Counted from the first letter of the stretch, positions 10,229-21,775 are shown. The stretch: 64,000 bases of DNA from Pseudo-nitzschia pungens (GCA_037355855.1 CM074765.1:1426001-1490000), one strand, 5' to 3'. The notes: generated from the sequence alone by a model not told the origin. Program-made: numbers and translations.

Positions 10229-12572
10229 CCTTGTACGGTTTGTTTGGAGTAAACCAGAATGCGTTCCTAAATGTCATTGAAGCAACTCGTTTTAAGCGGA
10301 ATGATATGGAGTATGCTTCATCCTACCAGCACAATAAAGACTCTATCCTTTAGCTTGTGATAGGAGAAAGAACTTGGTTGTAAAGAGGGTATGGAATGAG
10401 TTGAGGCAACGCAAGAAATTATGTTCAATATTGTTTTTTCATTCCTTATTTTTCTATTTTTCCATCCCTTATTTTTTGTCGCTTGGATTTACAACCAATC
10501 CTAACTAAGGTTACTTACAAAAAACCTTACCGTTCGGTATTTTTTTTGATTTGGAGCTTTCGAAATACAGTCACCTTAATAATAATACGAAGTACTATGA
10601 TGTAATAAGTAGTAACAATAATAACAACAAAATGAGCGGATCATTTAAAAAAAAAAATCTGTTTTTTAAGCTAACATCGATAATGCTTTCCAGGATGTTC
10701 GAACCTTTTCTTCTTTTTCTTTAGTACTTCGTAGGTTTTAGCTCTTTTCTAGAGAGTATTATTTGTAATACGAAGTATTATTTAGTGCTCTATTGCTCTT
10801 ATATCTCTATGTCGTTACAGGTGAAACAGCTAAACAAAGAGTATTTTCTGTGACACTAAATCTCAGAGTGTCTAAAAACAGAATCATTCTTATCAAGTGT
10901 CTTCGAACATTCCTCACCCTGACATGGGTTTGATTGTTCGTCAATGTCACACAACATTCTTCGCACCAAGTTTTTTTCAAAAATTGACAGGCCGACATGT
11001 GGTCGCATTTCCCGTTGCTTACTTACCGGTACAAGTAAGACTTACCTCCTGTTCCACTCAGTTCAGTCGTAGGAACGCTTCTCCAATTGTTATCGTAGAT
11101 CCAAAACGCGTTGCTCCTGCAACTCGTTCATTCAGTCAATCAAAGAGCAAGCTGTCGTCCCCGGAGCAGCACTATTCCAGTAGTCTGCACGGGATCGCCT
11201 GTCACTTCTTGTCATCAATCCGAATCTTCGCTGCTCGTTTTGGAATACTGTCTTTCAAACAGCAGCTCCTGATTCGTAGATCATATAGAATTGAACCACA
11301 CTGCTCCTATAACAGGATCAATTGGTTCATTTGATTGGTTGTCCCTGGAAGAGCATTTCCATATTCATAGTAGTAGCAAACATACAATTTTGATGCCACA
11401 TTTTCAATACTGGTCGCTGTCATTGAGATACATGCAATTGATTGTATCAATCGGCGTCACCCATAGTAGTAACTGAAATACTGCTAGGTCATGCAGTTCA
11501 GCTTCCGTACGAGGCATATATGCACTCGATCGTATCAATCAGCGTCGTTCGAAGTACAGCCTGTGTGTGAGGCATACAACATGCGCTATCCGAGCTGCCG
11601 TCTTGTATCAACTTTGATGCTGTTGCTGTTCGTAATCTTCTGTTCTGCGTAACGTGGCGTCCCACCTGTAACAGAGACAGTATGTCCCCATAAGCGGATC
11701 GTCTCGTCTTGTTCTGCTTGGTCACAGAGGCAGACACAGCCCCCTACCTGCAGGCGCAATCCTTGCAAGGCTCGGAGAACATCTACTTTGTCCCCGCGAG
11801 TCGAGGGATTGCCTGAGAGTTCATCTGCGCACTCTGTTGCGCTTCCATTGTTCAACTTACTAGCGTTAAACCTGTAACAGGGACAGGATGTCCCCGTAAT
11901 GGAATTGCTCCACAGGATACTTACGCTAACACATAACAGTGCAGCATTTGGTCCAATTTCATCCAGCAGTTGTCTTGTCTTGGTTCTTGGCGTTCTAGGT
12001 ACAGTTCCATATATATATATATACAGGCTTGATTCTTGCAATGCTTGCACTCGGATAACATCAACTTTTTAATGCAAATGATGTTTTCAGGAATGACTCA
12101 TTATTATTATTATTATTATTTCTATCTGCATGTCCAAATGCTGTTTTGTAGTATTGGTATGCCACACGCTTTCCTCATCCACTATTGCATTGATCCTTTC
12201 TGTTGGCCCTATTTGATTGTACAAGAAAAAAACATTATATTTTTGTTGGTAGGAAAAAACTGCTGTGCGCGCTCAACATAGTTAATTTCTGATTTTCCAG
12301 CTCGTCTGTGACGCAATAAGGTACAACAAGCTGTTTGAAAAGAGATCACTACCTCGCTAGCTGTAGTGGTAGTGACTTGTTGAAGTGCTTTCAAACTGAA
12401 ACATCCAAAGCACATACATTTCGGTGCCCTGTTCGGCACCAAGTAATCCCAGCAAGGCGGAATGTGCTTAAGCACAATCACTACTTCCACGGTTACCCAA
12501 GAGGCCAGGGGATCAGACTGTTTAATTCTGTAACTCAAAGACTGACTTCAATTCATTCATTCACTCACTCAA
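10229..12572. other. Intergenic region, AT-rich with simple repeats
   Basis: No convincing gene is seen. There are several TACGAAGTA-type palindromes (near 10571, 10725 and 10778), poly-A runs, a (TA)n near 12009 and a (TTA)n near 12103. The open frames at 10897-11334 (+) and 11586-12050 (-) have skewed composition and no recognisable similarity. The latter overlaps a degenerate duplication listed separately. Confidence 0.5.
11590..12060. repeat. Degenerate direct duplication
   Basis: Two blocks recur imperfectly. ACCTGTAACAGAGACAGTAT near 11667 matches ACCTGTAACAGGGACAGGAT near 11873. CAATCCTTGCAAGGCTCGGA near 11755 has a weaker match near 12030. This looks like a decayed tandem duplication of about 200-275 bp. 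The origin is unknown. Confidence 0.45.
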
Positions 12573-13908
12573 TCACAATTCATCGGATGTTGCTGCTGCC
12601 ACGGAAGAGGTCGCAGCAGCTTTGCTCGCCGCGAGACCCTTCTCGACCAAGGGCATTGCCTTGAGTTGCTGGAGTTCTTGGTGCAAGTCCACCCCCTTTT
12701 TCCACAAGAGGATGCAAATGCAGATCATAAGAAGGATTGAAACGTTCATGAGCGGATCGTACAGCTTGGTGAAATTGTCGGGGGCGGCATCGGTCACATC
12801 CTCCGTGTTGTTAGTTTCGGTTGCATCGTTCTCGATGGTAGGACTTTCATGAGTTTCTGCTTCGGAATCACTTTCGGGTTGCTGCTGCGCCTGCGTTCGT
12901 TGTTTTGCTTCCGCATCCACAGCTTTGTCACTAATGTCATTCGCTATCGAAGTCTCCGTAGCATCATCACTTTTCTCTGCGGGTGCGATGGGGTCAGATT
13001 TCGTGTCACGAGACGTTGAGACGTCGCCGTCGATCACGATTTCTTTTTGCTCTTCGGTTCTTTCCTCGGGGGAAGGTACTGCAACCGGTGCCGGCGTCTC
13101 CGTTGTTGTCGTGGTCTCGTCGTCGTCGGATTTCTCTTTCGCCGCGTTCTTCGTTCGCTTGCCGCCCTCTGTTTGCTGTTGCAACCGTTGCAACTCGGCA
13201 ATCTGCTTGGCAAAGGAAGTGCCTGTCCTAGCTATGGAACATTTTTTCTTTTCGGGATCAACTTTGGGAAGGAGGTTGGCGATCGGACCGCAGGTCGGGC
13301 AACACCAGGTCTGAGACAGCTTGGCCAACCGCTTGCGTTCTTCCGGTTTGTAATCGAGAGCACCGATGGCCCCATCCCCGGGAGTCGGCAGAAAACTAAT
13401 GAGAGCCTCCAGAATGAGTCGGATCCCCCAGGCCGGCTGCCACAATTCCGGATGATAGGCACTGAAACTCAGACAAACTTTTGTGTTGGTCTCGAAACGC
13501 CCGGACGGAGTCAGAAATACAATGTGGGGTGGTTTATAGGGATACTCGGCCGGAAGCAATATCCGTCCGTGGTAAATACCGCCCTCGAAATCCGTTCCTA
13601 CCGCACCGCGAATCGTGAAATGCCATTCGAACATGTCGTTTTCGAGCGGTGCCGCAAAATATTGGTCGGAAGGATCCAGCGAAAGCTCCCGAATGTCGGC
13701 TGCCACAAAAAAAAGGAGGTCGATGCAACAAAGTCAGTGGAAGAAAACGATAACATTTCACGGCGTTACCTTCGCATCGTTCTTCGTTCGAGTGAAAAAG
13801 TCCAAAACAATCGTCATCGACGGCGAGGTCACAGCGATTTCGATAACTCAGGTGAAAAAAACCGAAAGACTTACCCTGGATTCTTCTGAGCGATGGACTC
13901 TTACTCAT
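12573..13908 (-). CDS. Tail-anchored ubiquitin-conjugating enzyme, UBE2J/Ubc6 type, 386 aa
   Basis: An ER-type E2 for ER-associated degradation. Exon 1 (13908-13875) encodes MSKSPSLRRIQ plus one base; the intron 13874-13700 has donor GTAAGT and a T-rich CAG acceptor; exon 2 (13699-12573) restores '...RRIQADIRELSLD', the usual UBE2J start. The UBC fold shows 'FEWHFTIRG', 'GGIYHGRILLP', 'EYPYKPP' and 'TPSGRF' (UBE2J proteins have this in place of HPN), with catalytic Cys87 in 'NTKVCLSFS'. 'HPELWQPAWGIR' and 'PTPGDGAIGALDY' also match UBE2J. A long acidic linker leads to one membrane segment at about 326-344. The 42-residue tail after it should be luminal and ends SDEL, a KDEL-like tetrapeptide. 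Family assignment is firm; ER retrieval by the tail is inference. Confidence 0.93.
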
Positions 13909-14883
13909 TTTGACGAGTTGTGTAATTACTAATTAGTTTATATTAGATTCAATCGTTGTGCCTACTTTTGTGCGACCCGATACAACAAATAGGTCGTTCT
14001 CTCTATGGACACTGTAGCGACACGTTGAGTGCAATAGGAATGCCACTGTAGCGGTAACAAGTTACGATACAGTAAGTTGTTGGCGATGCTGATTGACACA
14101 GTGGGGGGAGTGGGCACAAAGGTTCTCCAGTCTTCCGAAGTTCTTTGTTCGAATGATACGGTACGGTCAAAGATAGCTCCGGTTCGTAATCATGTGTACC
14201 ATACGTAACATCATACGGTAAGTTACGGCTACGCGTACAAGTCCTCGTACCGTACCTTACTATCATAATACTAGTACCTTAAGTACAGTACCAGGTACCG
14301 TAAAAGGTACTGGTACTGCACGACTCATTGCGAAACTTGTTTTACTCTGTCCCTATGATCCACTGACACAACATGACGTAGGGACATCAACAAATGGGCA
14401 AAAAACAAATAATGCTTCAAATAATGATAGAAATGAGGCCCGAAATCGACCAAAACGAGAACTCATGAATATGTTTCGAAACAAAAACACGGTCCTTTGC
14501 ATCGAAAGAGGATGTCGCTCAACAGTGACTGGTACATTGACCGATCAGAAACGACGGCGAAAAAAAAAACTCTTTCAAAGCAAAAGGTGACCCGGTATGT
14601 CTCGTACAAGACCCGCACCCGTGCTCGGGTGGGGAAGACACATGCTGCGATTGGGCCTCGTCTAAAATCTCCGTCGATTCTTGCTCCCCGAATGAAAAGA
14701 CAGGGCCCAGGGACGTACGGTACGCCAAAAGAGGAAAGAACAAAGAATAGAGTCTTTCGTCGTCTATGTGAGTGGGAAGCTGCTTTGTACATCAGTTCGA
14801 AACTAATCAGTATTCACTCAGCTTACCATCATTGCAAACATTTCGTGCATCACGTCTGCAAAGGCAGGATTTAGGATGCAACA
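13909..14883. other. Intergenic region with GTACC palindromes
   Basis: This lies between the divergent E2 and LRR genes, so promoters are expected. About 14150-14310 is packed with GTACC/GGTAC words forming nested hairpins (for example GTACCAGGTACC and GGTACTGGTAC). No gene is supported; the frame at 14497-14874 is Arg/Lys-rich and has no similarity that I recognise. Confidence 0.45.
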
Positions 14884-16356
14884 ATGTTCTATTTCACGAA
14901 AGAACAAGAAGCGAGAGCCGTTGATTCGATACTCAGAGAATGCAATTGTTTCAATAGGTTTGAATACAATGATTTCCCTAGCATGGCGTACGTCGAGCGA
15001 GACAAGGACGGATACGTCGTAGGCTTGGTCGATCTCGGTCTGCACAAGGCTGCTCCTTGCGAAGGAAAAGATGCCAAGAATGCCACAGCACCACAAAGTC
15101 AAGGAACCATGGCGCCACGGCATTGGAAAATGCCACCTGCCATTGGTTACCTCACGCATCTCAAGAAGCTTACCGTCTACCACTGCAAGAGCCTTCCACG
15201 GGAAATTGTCCATTTGGCCGACTCGTTGCAGGAAATAGCCTTTCATTTTTGTGACGAGCTAGACTTCGAGAAGGATTTTCCATGGGCCGAATTTCGGACA
15301 CTTCATCAGCTGACGGACTTTCGCATCCACGGCGAGACGGCGTGTTCTTCGGGGGAGGCGAAACGAATCCTTCCCATTCCGAGCCTCCGGAATCTCCCCA
15401 ACCTGCGCTATCTGTACTACCGAGGACCAAACTACGACCGTACCAGAAACGACGACTCCGAACCAAACGGTAACAGCAATAGCCAGTACGAAATTGATGT
15501 GTCCAATTTCCACCTTGTTCGGGATCTGTTGCATCCCGAGGTTCGATTCAAGAATTCACTCGAGATACTCGAGATCGAACGAGGCAATCTGTCGGAAGTC
15601 ACCGTGGCAGATCTGGTGTCCGAGGTCTTGCCTCACTACCCCAAACTCCAGCGCCTGATCTTTCCCAACAACCAGATTGCGTCGCTGGCGCACGTTCTCG
15701 CACGGCAACCAGTGGTCATTCCGCCTTCGGTCCGACTGAAGTGCTTGAATCTGCTCGGAAATCCGGTACTGGATGCCGCGAACCAAACGAATTCCAAATC
15801 CGCGTTCATTGCACACCGGCACAACGCTGACTTCCACGAAACTGAGATGTCCGCCACGCAAACGCTCCGATGCGAGCGGAAAAACTTGCTGCGACTCTTA
15901 TCGGTGAATGAGGAGATAACGAGCCTTGGACACGGAATAACGGAATCCGCCATCTGCACGACAGAGATCTTGCTAGCTTTAGGTACGGATTGAAATTGGA
16001 GATGGGTGTTCTGGGTTGACTAAGACGCCACTCATTGCGAATCCACTTACCACATGTCTTCTTTGTTTTTTGTTTCTGTATTTGTGTTTTTGTGAATAGA
16101 CAGGAATGATGGTGGAGCAGTCCTATTGTCGGAGCGCTTTCGACCCATACCACTTTCAGTTTGGCCCGTCGTCCTTGAGCGATCCAACCATCGAAAGGGA
16201 TATTATGATAGTTGCAATGTCCTCTACCATTTGCTCCGGAGGGGACCAGTTCTGGGAATCAACAAACGACGAACCGTCCCTCCCGCAATCCACGACAGCG
16301 TTCAGAACGCCGGTCGATGCGCCTCCACCTCAGTGACTTTGGTGCCACCGGTGTAG
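14884..16356 (+). CDS. Leucine-rich-repeat protein, diatom type, 451 aa, one intron
   Basis: Exon 1 is 14884-15982, the intron 15983-16099 starts GTACGG and ends TAG, and exon 2 is 16100-16356. The splice (phase 1) turns '...EILLAL' into '...EILLALDRNDGGAVLL' and adds 'SVWPVVLERSNHRK' and 'NVLYHLLRRGPVLG', the C-terminal pattern I associate with the large diatom LRR family. Without splicing the frame ends three codons later. LRR-like strands are scattered: 'LKKLTVYHCKSLP', 'LQEIAFHFCDELD', 'LPNLRYLYYRG', 'LEILEIERGNL', 'LQRLIFPNNQI' and 'LKCLNLLGNPVLD'. No signal peptide is seen, so a cytosolic or nuclear location is inferred. These domains usually mediate protein binding; the partner is unknown. 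An aberrant unspliced product would lack about 85 residues. Confidence 0.82.
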
Positions 16357-17234
16357 ACGGCAGCAGGGGGGAATGGGACTTGTCCGATTCTTCAGGTACA
16401 ATTGTATCCCAAAGAAAGTTCCCTCGCTTCTCCCATCAGAACGACAACCAGAAAGCGAAAAGTATCTGTGCCCTAGTGATCGCCACCGTCTTGTCATTAC
16501 GAAACGAATCACTATATTTACTACTCGGACGTCTTTTCTTTCGTACATTACGGTGCGGAAGATGTCAATGCATACTTTTCTGCTTCTATGCGGATCGAAT
16601 CTTTCGAGTCACACCTAATGTTGTACGAGGCCAAAAACAGAGTTCCAGAATAAACAGTTAGATTTGAATTATTTCATATATTGATGTAGAACTATCTGCG
16701 GCATTTATCGTTTGGTATTTACCATCCTTCGTTCCAGAATACCACGTTCATCCGTCGGGTATTATGCGATTATTCATTTCACACTCTTCCCCAGTAAAAT
16801 TTGCGGAATGAAGATGATGCTCAAAAGAAAATAGAGAAAGACTTTGTTCGTCATTTTGGCCTTTTTCAAAATTAGTATTCTACTTTAAGTTTGGTTGTTG
16901 ACGTAGAAACTCGGCACCTATCTTCCATCCAAAGTTTTTTCCGAAACCATTTTGTGGTTCCCACAACCTAACTCTTCTTCCCACTGCACATTCATCTATT
17001 ATATTTTTTACCTTTTGGTCTGCACTGAGTCGTCTCTACCAACGGAAAAACATTGCTCCTCGTTTCATTCTTCTCATTTCTCGTGAAATAAATAATGAAT
17101 GAATGGATTAATGGATCCATTGTTTTTATCCGAAAAAGGCAGGAGCGTGAATAACTCCAAATCCTTGTACGGAAATACAAAAAATCATATAAAATATATA
17201 AAAATTCACTCCAACGAGTTGTTCACTCAGCCGT
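16357..17234. other. Intergenic region between convergent genes
   Basis: This holds the 3' flanks of the LRR gene and the small MGCGASK gene. It is AT-rich, with no repeat or gene that I can support. Overlapping small frames at 16212-16661 are out-of-frame continuations from LRR exon 2. Confidence 0.5.
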
Positions 17235-17573
17235 CTATTCTTCCGTGGCGACCACTCCATTTTGAACCGATTCGCTACCAGTACTACCAGCGCTGTCTCC
17301 TGTGGGAAGAGATGGATCGCTCACAACCTCTTTGGGTTTGAGTAGCGGATGTGGTGCCCGTTCCTTATAGCCGCCGCTGTGCTTGGTTTCTGGAGCAGAG
17401 GGAGCGGAATTATCTCCCACAGTTTTGGGCACGAGTAGTGCATGTGGGGCGCGCTCCTTGTAGCCGTGGGCGGGCTGACCTTTTCTCTGTTGAACCTTCC
17501 TATCGTGTTTGAGCATCACGTGGACCGAATCGTCGACATGGTTCAATCCCGTCTTGGAAGCCCCACAACCCAT
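17235..17573 (-). CDS. Small acylated MGCGASK protein, 112 aa
   Basis: The frame opens further upstream, but the internal ATG at 17573 is preferred because it gives MGCGASK, a strong dual acylation signal (Gly2 for N-myristoylation, Cys3 for palmitoylation). The upstream residues are Thr/Gln/Arg-rich and uninformative. The rest is short, hydrophilic and probably disordered. It contains two copies of 'GYKERAPH-LL-PK' near residues 35-50 and 67-82, separated by a Ser/Pro-rich spacer. No enzyme motif is present. A membrane-bound peptide adaptor is plausible but inferred. I do not recognise a named family. Confidence 0.72.
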   Translation of the reverse strand: MGCGASKTGLNHVDDSVHVMLKHDRKVQQRKGQPAHGYKERAPHALLVPKTVGDNSAPSAPETKHSGGYKERAPHPLLKPKEVVSDPSLPTGDSAGSTGSESVQNGVVATEE

Positions 17574-19167
17574 TTTTCTCTGGTAATTGTTGGTAGTTGT
17601 CGCTCTCTTTCGTACTACTCTCTGGTGTTGTACTACTGTCCTATCGTGCGTATTGGTTTGCTGCGGTCGCAACGATGTCGCGTGTGTCGTTTTTTTTCTT
17701 TTATTCTACGGCTGCAATCAAATCGCACTCCCTTCGTAACAAAAAAAATGATGAGAAGAATGGTGTCAGATTCGCTGCACTGTAAACAGCGTTTTGATTA
17801 GGTGCTTCGTCGGAAGCGTTGTTGCAATTTCAAAGGAGCTCCAATTATTCACCTTCTTCGCTGACAACTGTTTCTGTACGATAGCATTGACGTGCGGTGA
17901 TTACCACAGAGCTAGGCTGTAATCCAAAATTAAAAAAAATAATGGAGTAATACCGGTATGGTGGTGACAATAATGATAGTGGTGCTCGTAGATTGTCGAC
18001 TGAGTCGCAGACACGTACCGTACGGTAGCGTGATTGTTGAGAATCAATCTGAATCTCGACCAAAAAAATATCTGTACCAGGTTGCCTGATAGTACCGGTA
18101 AGATTACTTACCGTAATTACCCCGTACACTATCAACGCTTCTCGACAGGATGTCAGGCTGATACTTTCATTTCTTGTCTGGCCACTTTTAAGACCTTACG
18201 GTAACTTACTGTATTTTAAAGACATTTTGGAAGAGCAGCGCAGTCATACCGTAGCAGCGGGAATAGGAGAGAACTAAAGATTGGAACCGTGTGGACGTTT
18301 CTCAATCTAAAATTCGCTTCCGCTTTTATTCTAAAAAATCCTACGAAGTAAGGCCTTACGTAATAAAGTAACTTAATACTACGTATTCAGTTTTGAAAAG
18401 CCAGTGTTGTTGACTAAGCCCTTGATCAATGGAGAATAATGTACGGGTAAGTTATTGCAGATGTCTTTTCTGAAATTTCATACAGTTTCAGCAGACTAAT
18501 CTATGCTGTACTATCCAATGAAATTCATTCCTCATTTTTCGTGATTAACGCAATACGATTGATTGATGATTTGTTCTGTTCATAAAAAATACTACTAACA
18601 TCAACCGAAAAAATAAGAGTTCAGGTCGAGTAATTTTACGGGTAGCTTACCAGGTTGGTACTTGTATGAATCAGATTCAAATCATTATCATAATGATCGA
18701 TCATTCATTCATGGAATCGAGGTTCATTCTGTTACAAAAACTTCGTAGCATCCGAGTAATCATTCTGATGTAAGAGAATGGACCAAGCATTAGAGGTAGC
18801 ACAAAGAGACTGTCGCAAAGTTCCACTGGCACCGACGTTTGTAAGGTTAGATATTACAAGCAAATAAGACAAACTACTAGTCGCCATCGCACCATCTCAT
18901 GCCGACCGATACTGTCGTCGGTGACAGCATTGAAAATAATCTTAAGAGTATCACACGACAACAATTGAATCCTCTTAATTCTACGGCTAGCTTTAACCGG
19001 TAGAGTTCATTTGCAACGGAGGAAAAGGATATTGAAGGTGCTGTCTATCGATTCTTTGCTCGCTGTAACAACAGTAATGGCTTTTCATTCGGTGATCCAG
19101 AAAACAAAATAAACTATCCAATTTCAAATTGTAATTGCAGTCTATAGGTTCATTGCGAGCTCTTCTA
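17574..19167. other. Intergenic region rich in GTAAG/CTTAC motifs
   Basis: About 1.6 kb without a supportable gene. It contains many short GGTAAG/CTTACC words (near 18100-18125 and 18191-18205), TACGAAGTA-type sites (18349 and 18747) and an imperfect dyad ATCATTATCATAATGATCGATCATTCATTCATG region near 18680. Confidence 0.45.
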
Positions 19168-20757
19168 CTAAAGGTTGCTTGGAATGAATGCGGAGAATCC
19201 AGAAAAAGCTGTAGTCATGACACAACTTGATATCTGGGGATGCCAATGGCATTCCTTGAATTGCTTCGATCCGGAATGGCAAAAGAGCAACTGCGGGGGA
19301 ATATCAGCCACGAGCTGTTCCATTTTTGTTTCACCCTTTTCTTTTTCTTGGGTCGCGATATCTTCTTCTACAGATAAATCGTAGATGTAGACACCCACTT
19401 CGTCGCTCATTGCAAGCATGGACTCATCTGTTGGGTGCCATTCGACAGACGTCACGGGGGTGCGATGGCAAGTGAATCGCGCCAAGGGTTTGGGGGTGGA
19501 ATCTTTACCTCCAAAATGGCGTAAATCCCAAACACACAACGTTCCATCGTCAGCCCCCGTTGCCAACAAGTTGCTCACCAGCTTGTTCCAACTCAACACG
19601 TTGACGTCAGTATTCGGGTGGAGGTTTGGTCGCAGCATGGCACGGTGAGGAGCTCTCGTGTCGTAGATAGCTACGTGGCCGTTGCTCTCAGCAGCGCAGA
19701 CAACCGTTTCTTCAGAGGGAGACCATTGAAGATCTTCGATGGAAACCCCAGGAGTTTCATAGGCAGGTGTCACAGTATAGCTCGTACCATTCTCGTGGGG
19801 CGACCACAAGTGAATGTTTCCTTCGTTGTCTCCAGTGGCCAAAGCCCCCTTTTTTGTTCTGGACCAGTCCACTGCAAAGCCTTCCGTCGAGTGACCTTGA
19901 TACGAAAAGAATGGGCCAGTGTTGTTATTTTGTTTGCCGGATGGAGCCCTTCCGCGACCTTCAGAGACTTCGAATCGTTCACGCAGTTCTCCGATATCGT
20001 ATAGATTGACCTTCCCCACGTCGCTCCAAGTTGCAACAATATTTTGATTCTGGGGCATAGCTCTCAATCGGTTGACTCCACCATAATGAGGCAAAGAATA
20101 ATGCTCTAAGATGGGATCCAAATCCACATCCTGGTCATCCTCGTCCGAGTCAGAGTCGTCCTCATTCTCCTTGTCGTAGGCATCTCCCAAAATGTCCTCT
20201 TCATCGTCGCGGTCCTGGGCAATTTTACTGAGATCACTCAGCTTCAAAACGGTTACCTGATTAGCAGCTGGATTGTCAGCTTGCGTTCCAAATACGGCTT
20301 GGAGCGAGTGGGGGAAGCGTTGTCGGTTGTCGCCTAGATTGTCCCTCAGCAGATCAAAACTAAGCGCGGGCCATTCAGGTGTCAGAGTTTGGTACATTTT
20401 GTAAGCACTGGGATCCATTTCGAGCTCCAAGTCTTCGTCATCACCTTCTCGGTGTCCCATGAGGGGGTGCCAAGATTGAATCAATTCCACGTCGTCTCCG
20501 AGGTCTCCAACGAGGTTCATCTTGCGGACATTCGAGGAGCCTCCAGCTTTCATGTCGACTTCTTCGTCATCTTCATCCATATCTTCATCGTCGTCGACAA
20601 CATCATCTTCTTCGATCAACTCATCAACATAAGGGTCCTCGAATCGTAGGTTGTCCTTCGTCTCTTCCTCTAAATCAGCTTCCGCATTTGTAGCCGGTGC
20701 ACCTCGTTTAGTGGAAGGCTCTGAATTGCAGGCTCTACGCTTTGATTTTTTGCCCAT
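19168..20757 (-). CDS. Rrb1/GRWD1 WD40 ribosome-biogenesis chaperone, 529 aa
   Basis: The orthologue of yeast Rrb1 and human GRWD1, the nuclear chaperone that escorts ribosomal protein uL3 (Rpl3) and supports 60S assembly. An acidic stretch ('DDEDMDEDDEEVDM') fills residues 50-70. The CAF1C/H4-binding-like region follows: 'MDPSAYKMYQTLTPEWPALS' and 'FDLLRDNLGDNRQRFPHSL'. WD repeats then end in 'FAVDWSRTKKGALATGDNEG', 'IEDLQWSPSEETVVCAAESN', 'VNVLSWNKLVSNLLATGADD' and 'VTSVEWHPTDESMLAMSDEV', with the family's terminal 'KECHWHPQISSCVMTTAFSG'. An Asp/Glu-rich insert near residues 190-215 is longer than usual. The start ATG gives 'MGKKSKRR', a basic nuclear or nucleolar signal. It is intact and single-exon. 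Length is close to the yeast protein. Confidence 0.95.
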   Translation of the reverse strand: MGKKSKRRACNSEPSTKRGAPATNAEADLEEETKDNLRFEDPYVDELIEEDDVVDDDEDMDEDDEEVDMKAGGSSNVRKMNLVGDLGDDVELIQSWHPLMGHREGDDEDLELEMDPSAYKMYQTLTPEWPALSFDLLRDNLGDNRQRFPHSLQAVFGTQADNPAANQVTVLKLSDLSKIAQDRDDEEDILGDAYDKENEDDSDSDEDDQDVDLDPILEHYSLPHYGGVNRLRAMPQNQNIVATWSDVGKVNLYDIGELRERFEVSEGRGRAPSGKQNNNTGPFFSYQGHSTEGFAVDWSRTKKGALATGDNEGNIHLWSPHENGTSYTVTPAYETPGVSIEDLQWSPSEETVVCAAESNGHVAIYDTRAPHRAMLRPNLHPNTDVNVLSWNKLVSNLLATGADDGTLCVWDLRHFGGKDSTPKPLARFTCHRTPVTSVEWHPTDESMLAMSDEVGVYIYDLSVEEDIATQEKEKGETKMEQLVADIPPQLLFCHSGSKQFKECHWHPQISSCVMTTAFSGFSAFIPSNL

Positions 20758-21704
20758 GATTGAATTCTATTTGCAGATGAAATTCTGCTTATTGGCTTCC
20801 ATGAAACTGAGTAATCGGGTCAACCTGGTTTGCTCCGAAGTGAGTCCGCTCGCAACAGAATCTGGTCTTGGAAGTTGAGAAGTATCCGAGGTGAGTACAG
20901 TAAGACCTTACCTCGTATAATGCTGGATAGAAATCGAATACCGATACCATGAAAAAAATACGAAAAACGTGTAACTCGCACTTGAATTCATGGAAGCACC
21001 CGTTCATCGTTATCATCATAATATCGAGAATTTTTTTGTGTGAACTTGTGTGTTTGTGAGTGGTCGTGGAATTTTTTTTGGAAAATGAATGGTCTGACAT
21101 CCTCCGGGCGACGGCCAGAAATTGAAAATATGAAACTACGAGTTGTTACGCACAAAACATCCATTTTCCAGATCCTCAAAATCTAAAATTAGTGGAGTTG
21201 TAAAAAGTTCGAAATTTTCTTGATCTTTTTAGAACGTAAGGTTAGCTCTTACTTCGGTAGAAGAGAGAGTCTGAGATTGGGAAATGGTTCAAAAATGGTA
21301 TATAAAACTTTTTAATAGTAGACTTCTACGGAGAATTGAACAGTTAAAAATGGTATTTGATTTTTAATCCTACTGAAAGATTATAAAAATTGAAAATGGC
21401 TATTACAGTTGGAAAATTTGACGTTAGATAATGTTTTTACAGGTATTTGAGTTCTCTCCAGACAAATCAACTACTAATTGCACCCTTGACTATTAATAGA
21501 AGTAGACAAATCAACTACTACCAACAACCCCAACCCCAACTAGACAAATCAACTACTACTAAAAGCACCTTCTACTATTAGTAGTAGTGACTGCCCTCTA
21601 CTAGTATTAGTTGTAGTGACTGGTGGTTGTAGTAGTTGATCTATCCTCAGTTGATTTTAGGCTAGTCCTCAGATGAATCTACTAATAGCACCGTATTCTA
21701 CTAC
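20758..21704. other. Intergenic region with repeated CAAATCAACTACTA blocks
   Basis: The promoter side of the Rrb1 gene, then AT-rich DNA. At 21461-21560 the words AGACAAATCAACTACTA occur three times, and TAGTAGTTGATCT near 21633 is an inverted copy. Between them are CTACTATTAGTAGTAGTGA-type palindromes, so the stretch could fold into a long hairpin. It abuts the 143-bp satellite. No gene is seen. Confidence 0.5.
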
Positions 21705-21775
21705 TAATTGTAGCTAAGAGTTGGGGTATGTGGATCTGGTACAAATCCTACTGGAAGGGCCTAGCATTCTGTCTA
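21705..21775. repeat. 143-bp satellite, first partial unit
   Basis: The left edge of a tandem array. The landmark CTGGTACAAATCCTACTGG is at 21736. The unit is cut by the gypsy element at 21776 after GTCTA, and resumes at 27633 with the duplicated GTCTA. Confidence 0.85.

Noticed and set aside
10897..11334. 145-codon plus-strand frame as a possible gene
   Set aside because: Its codon use and composition are like the surrounding non-coding DNA and no domain is seen.
13047..13889. 280-codon plus-strand frame opposite the E2 gene
   Set aside because: It is the antisense of a conserved UBC domain and has no similarity of its own.
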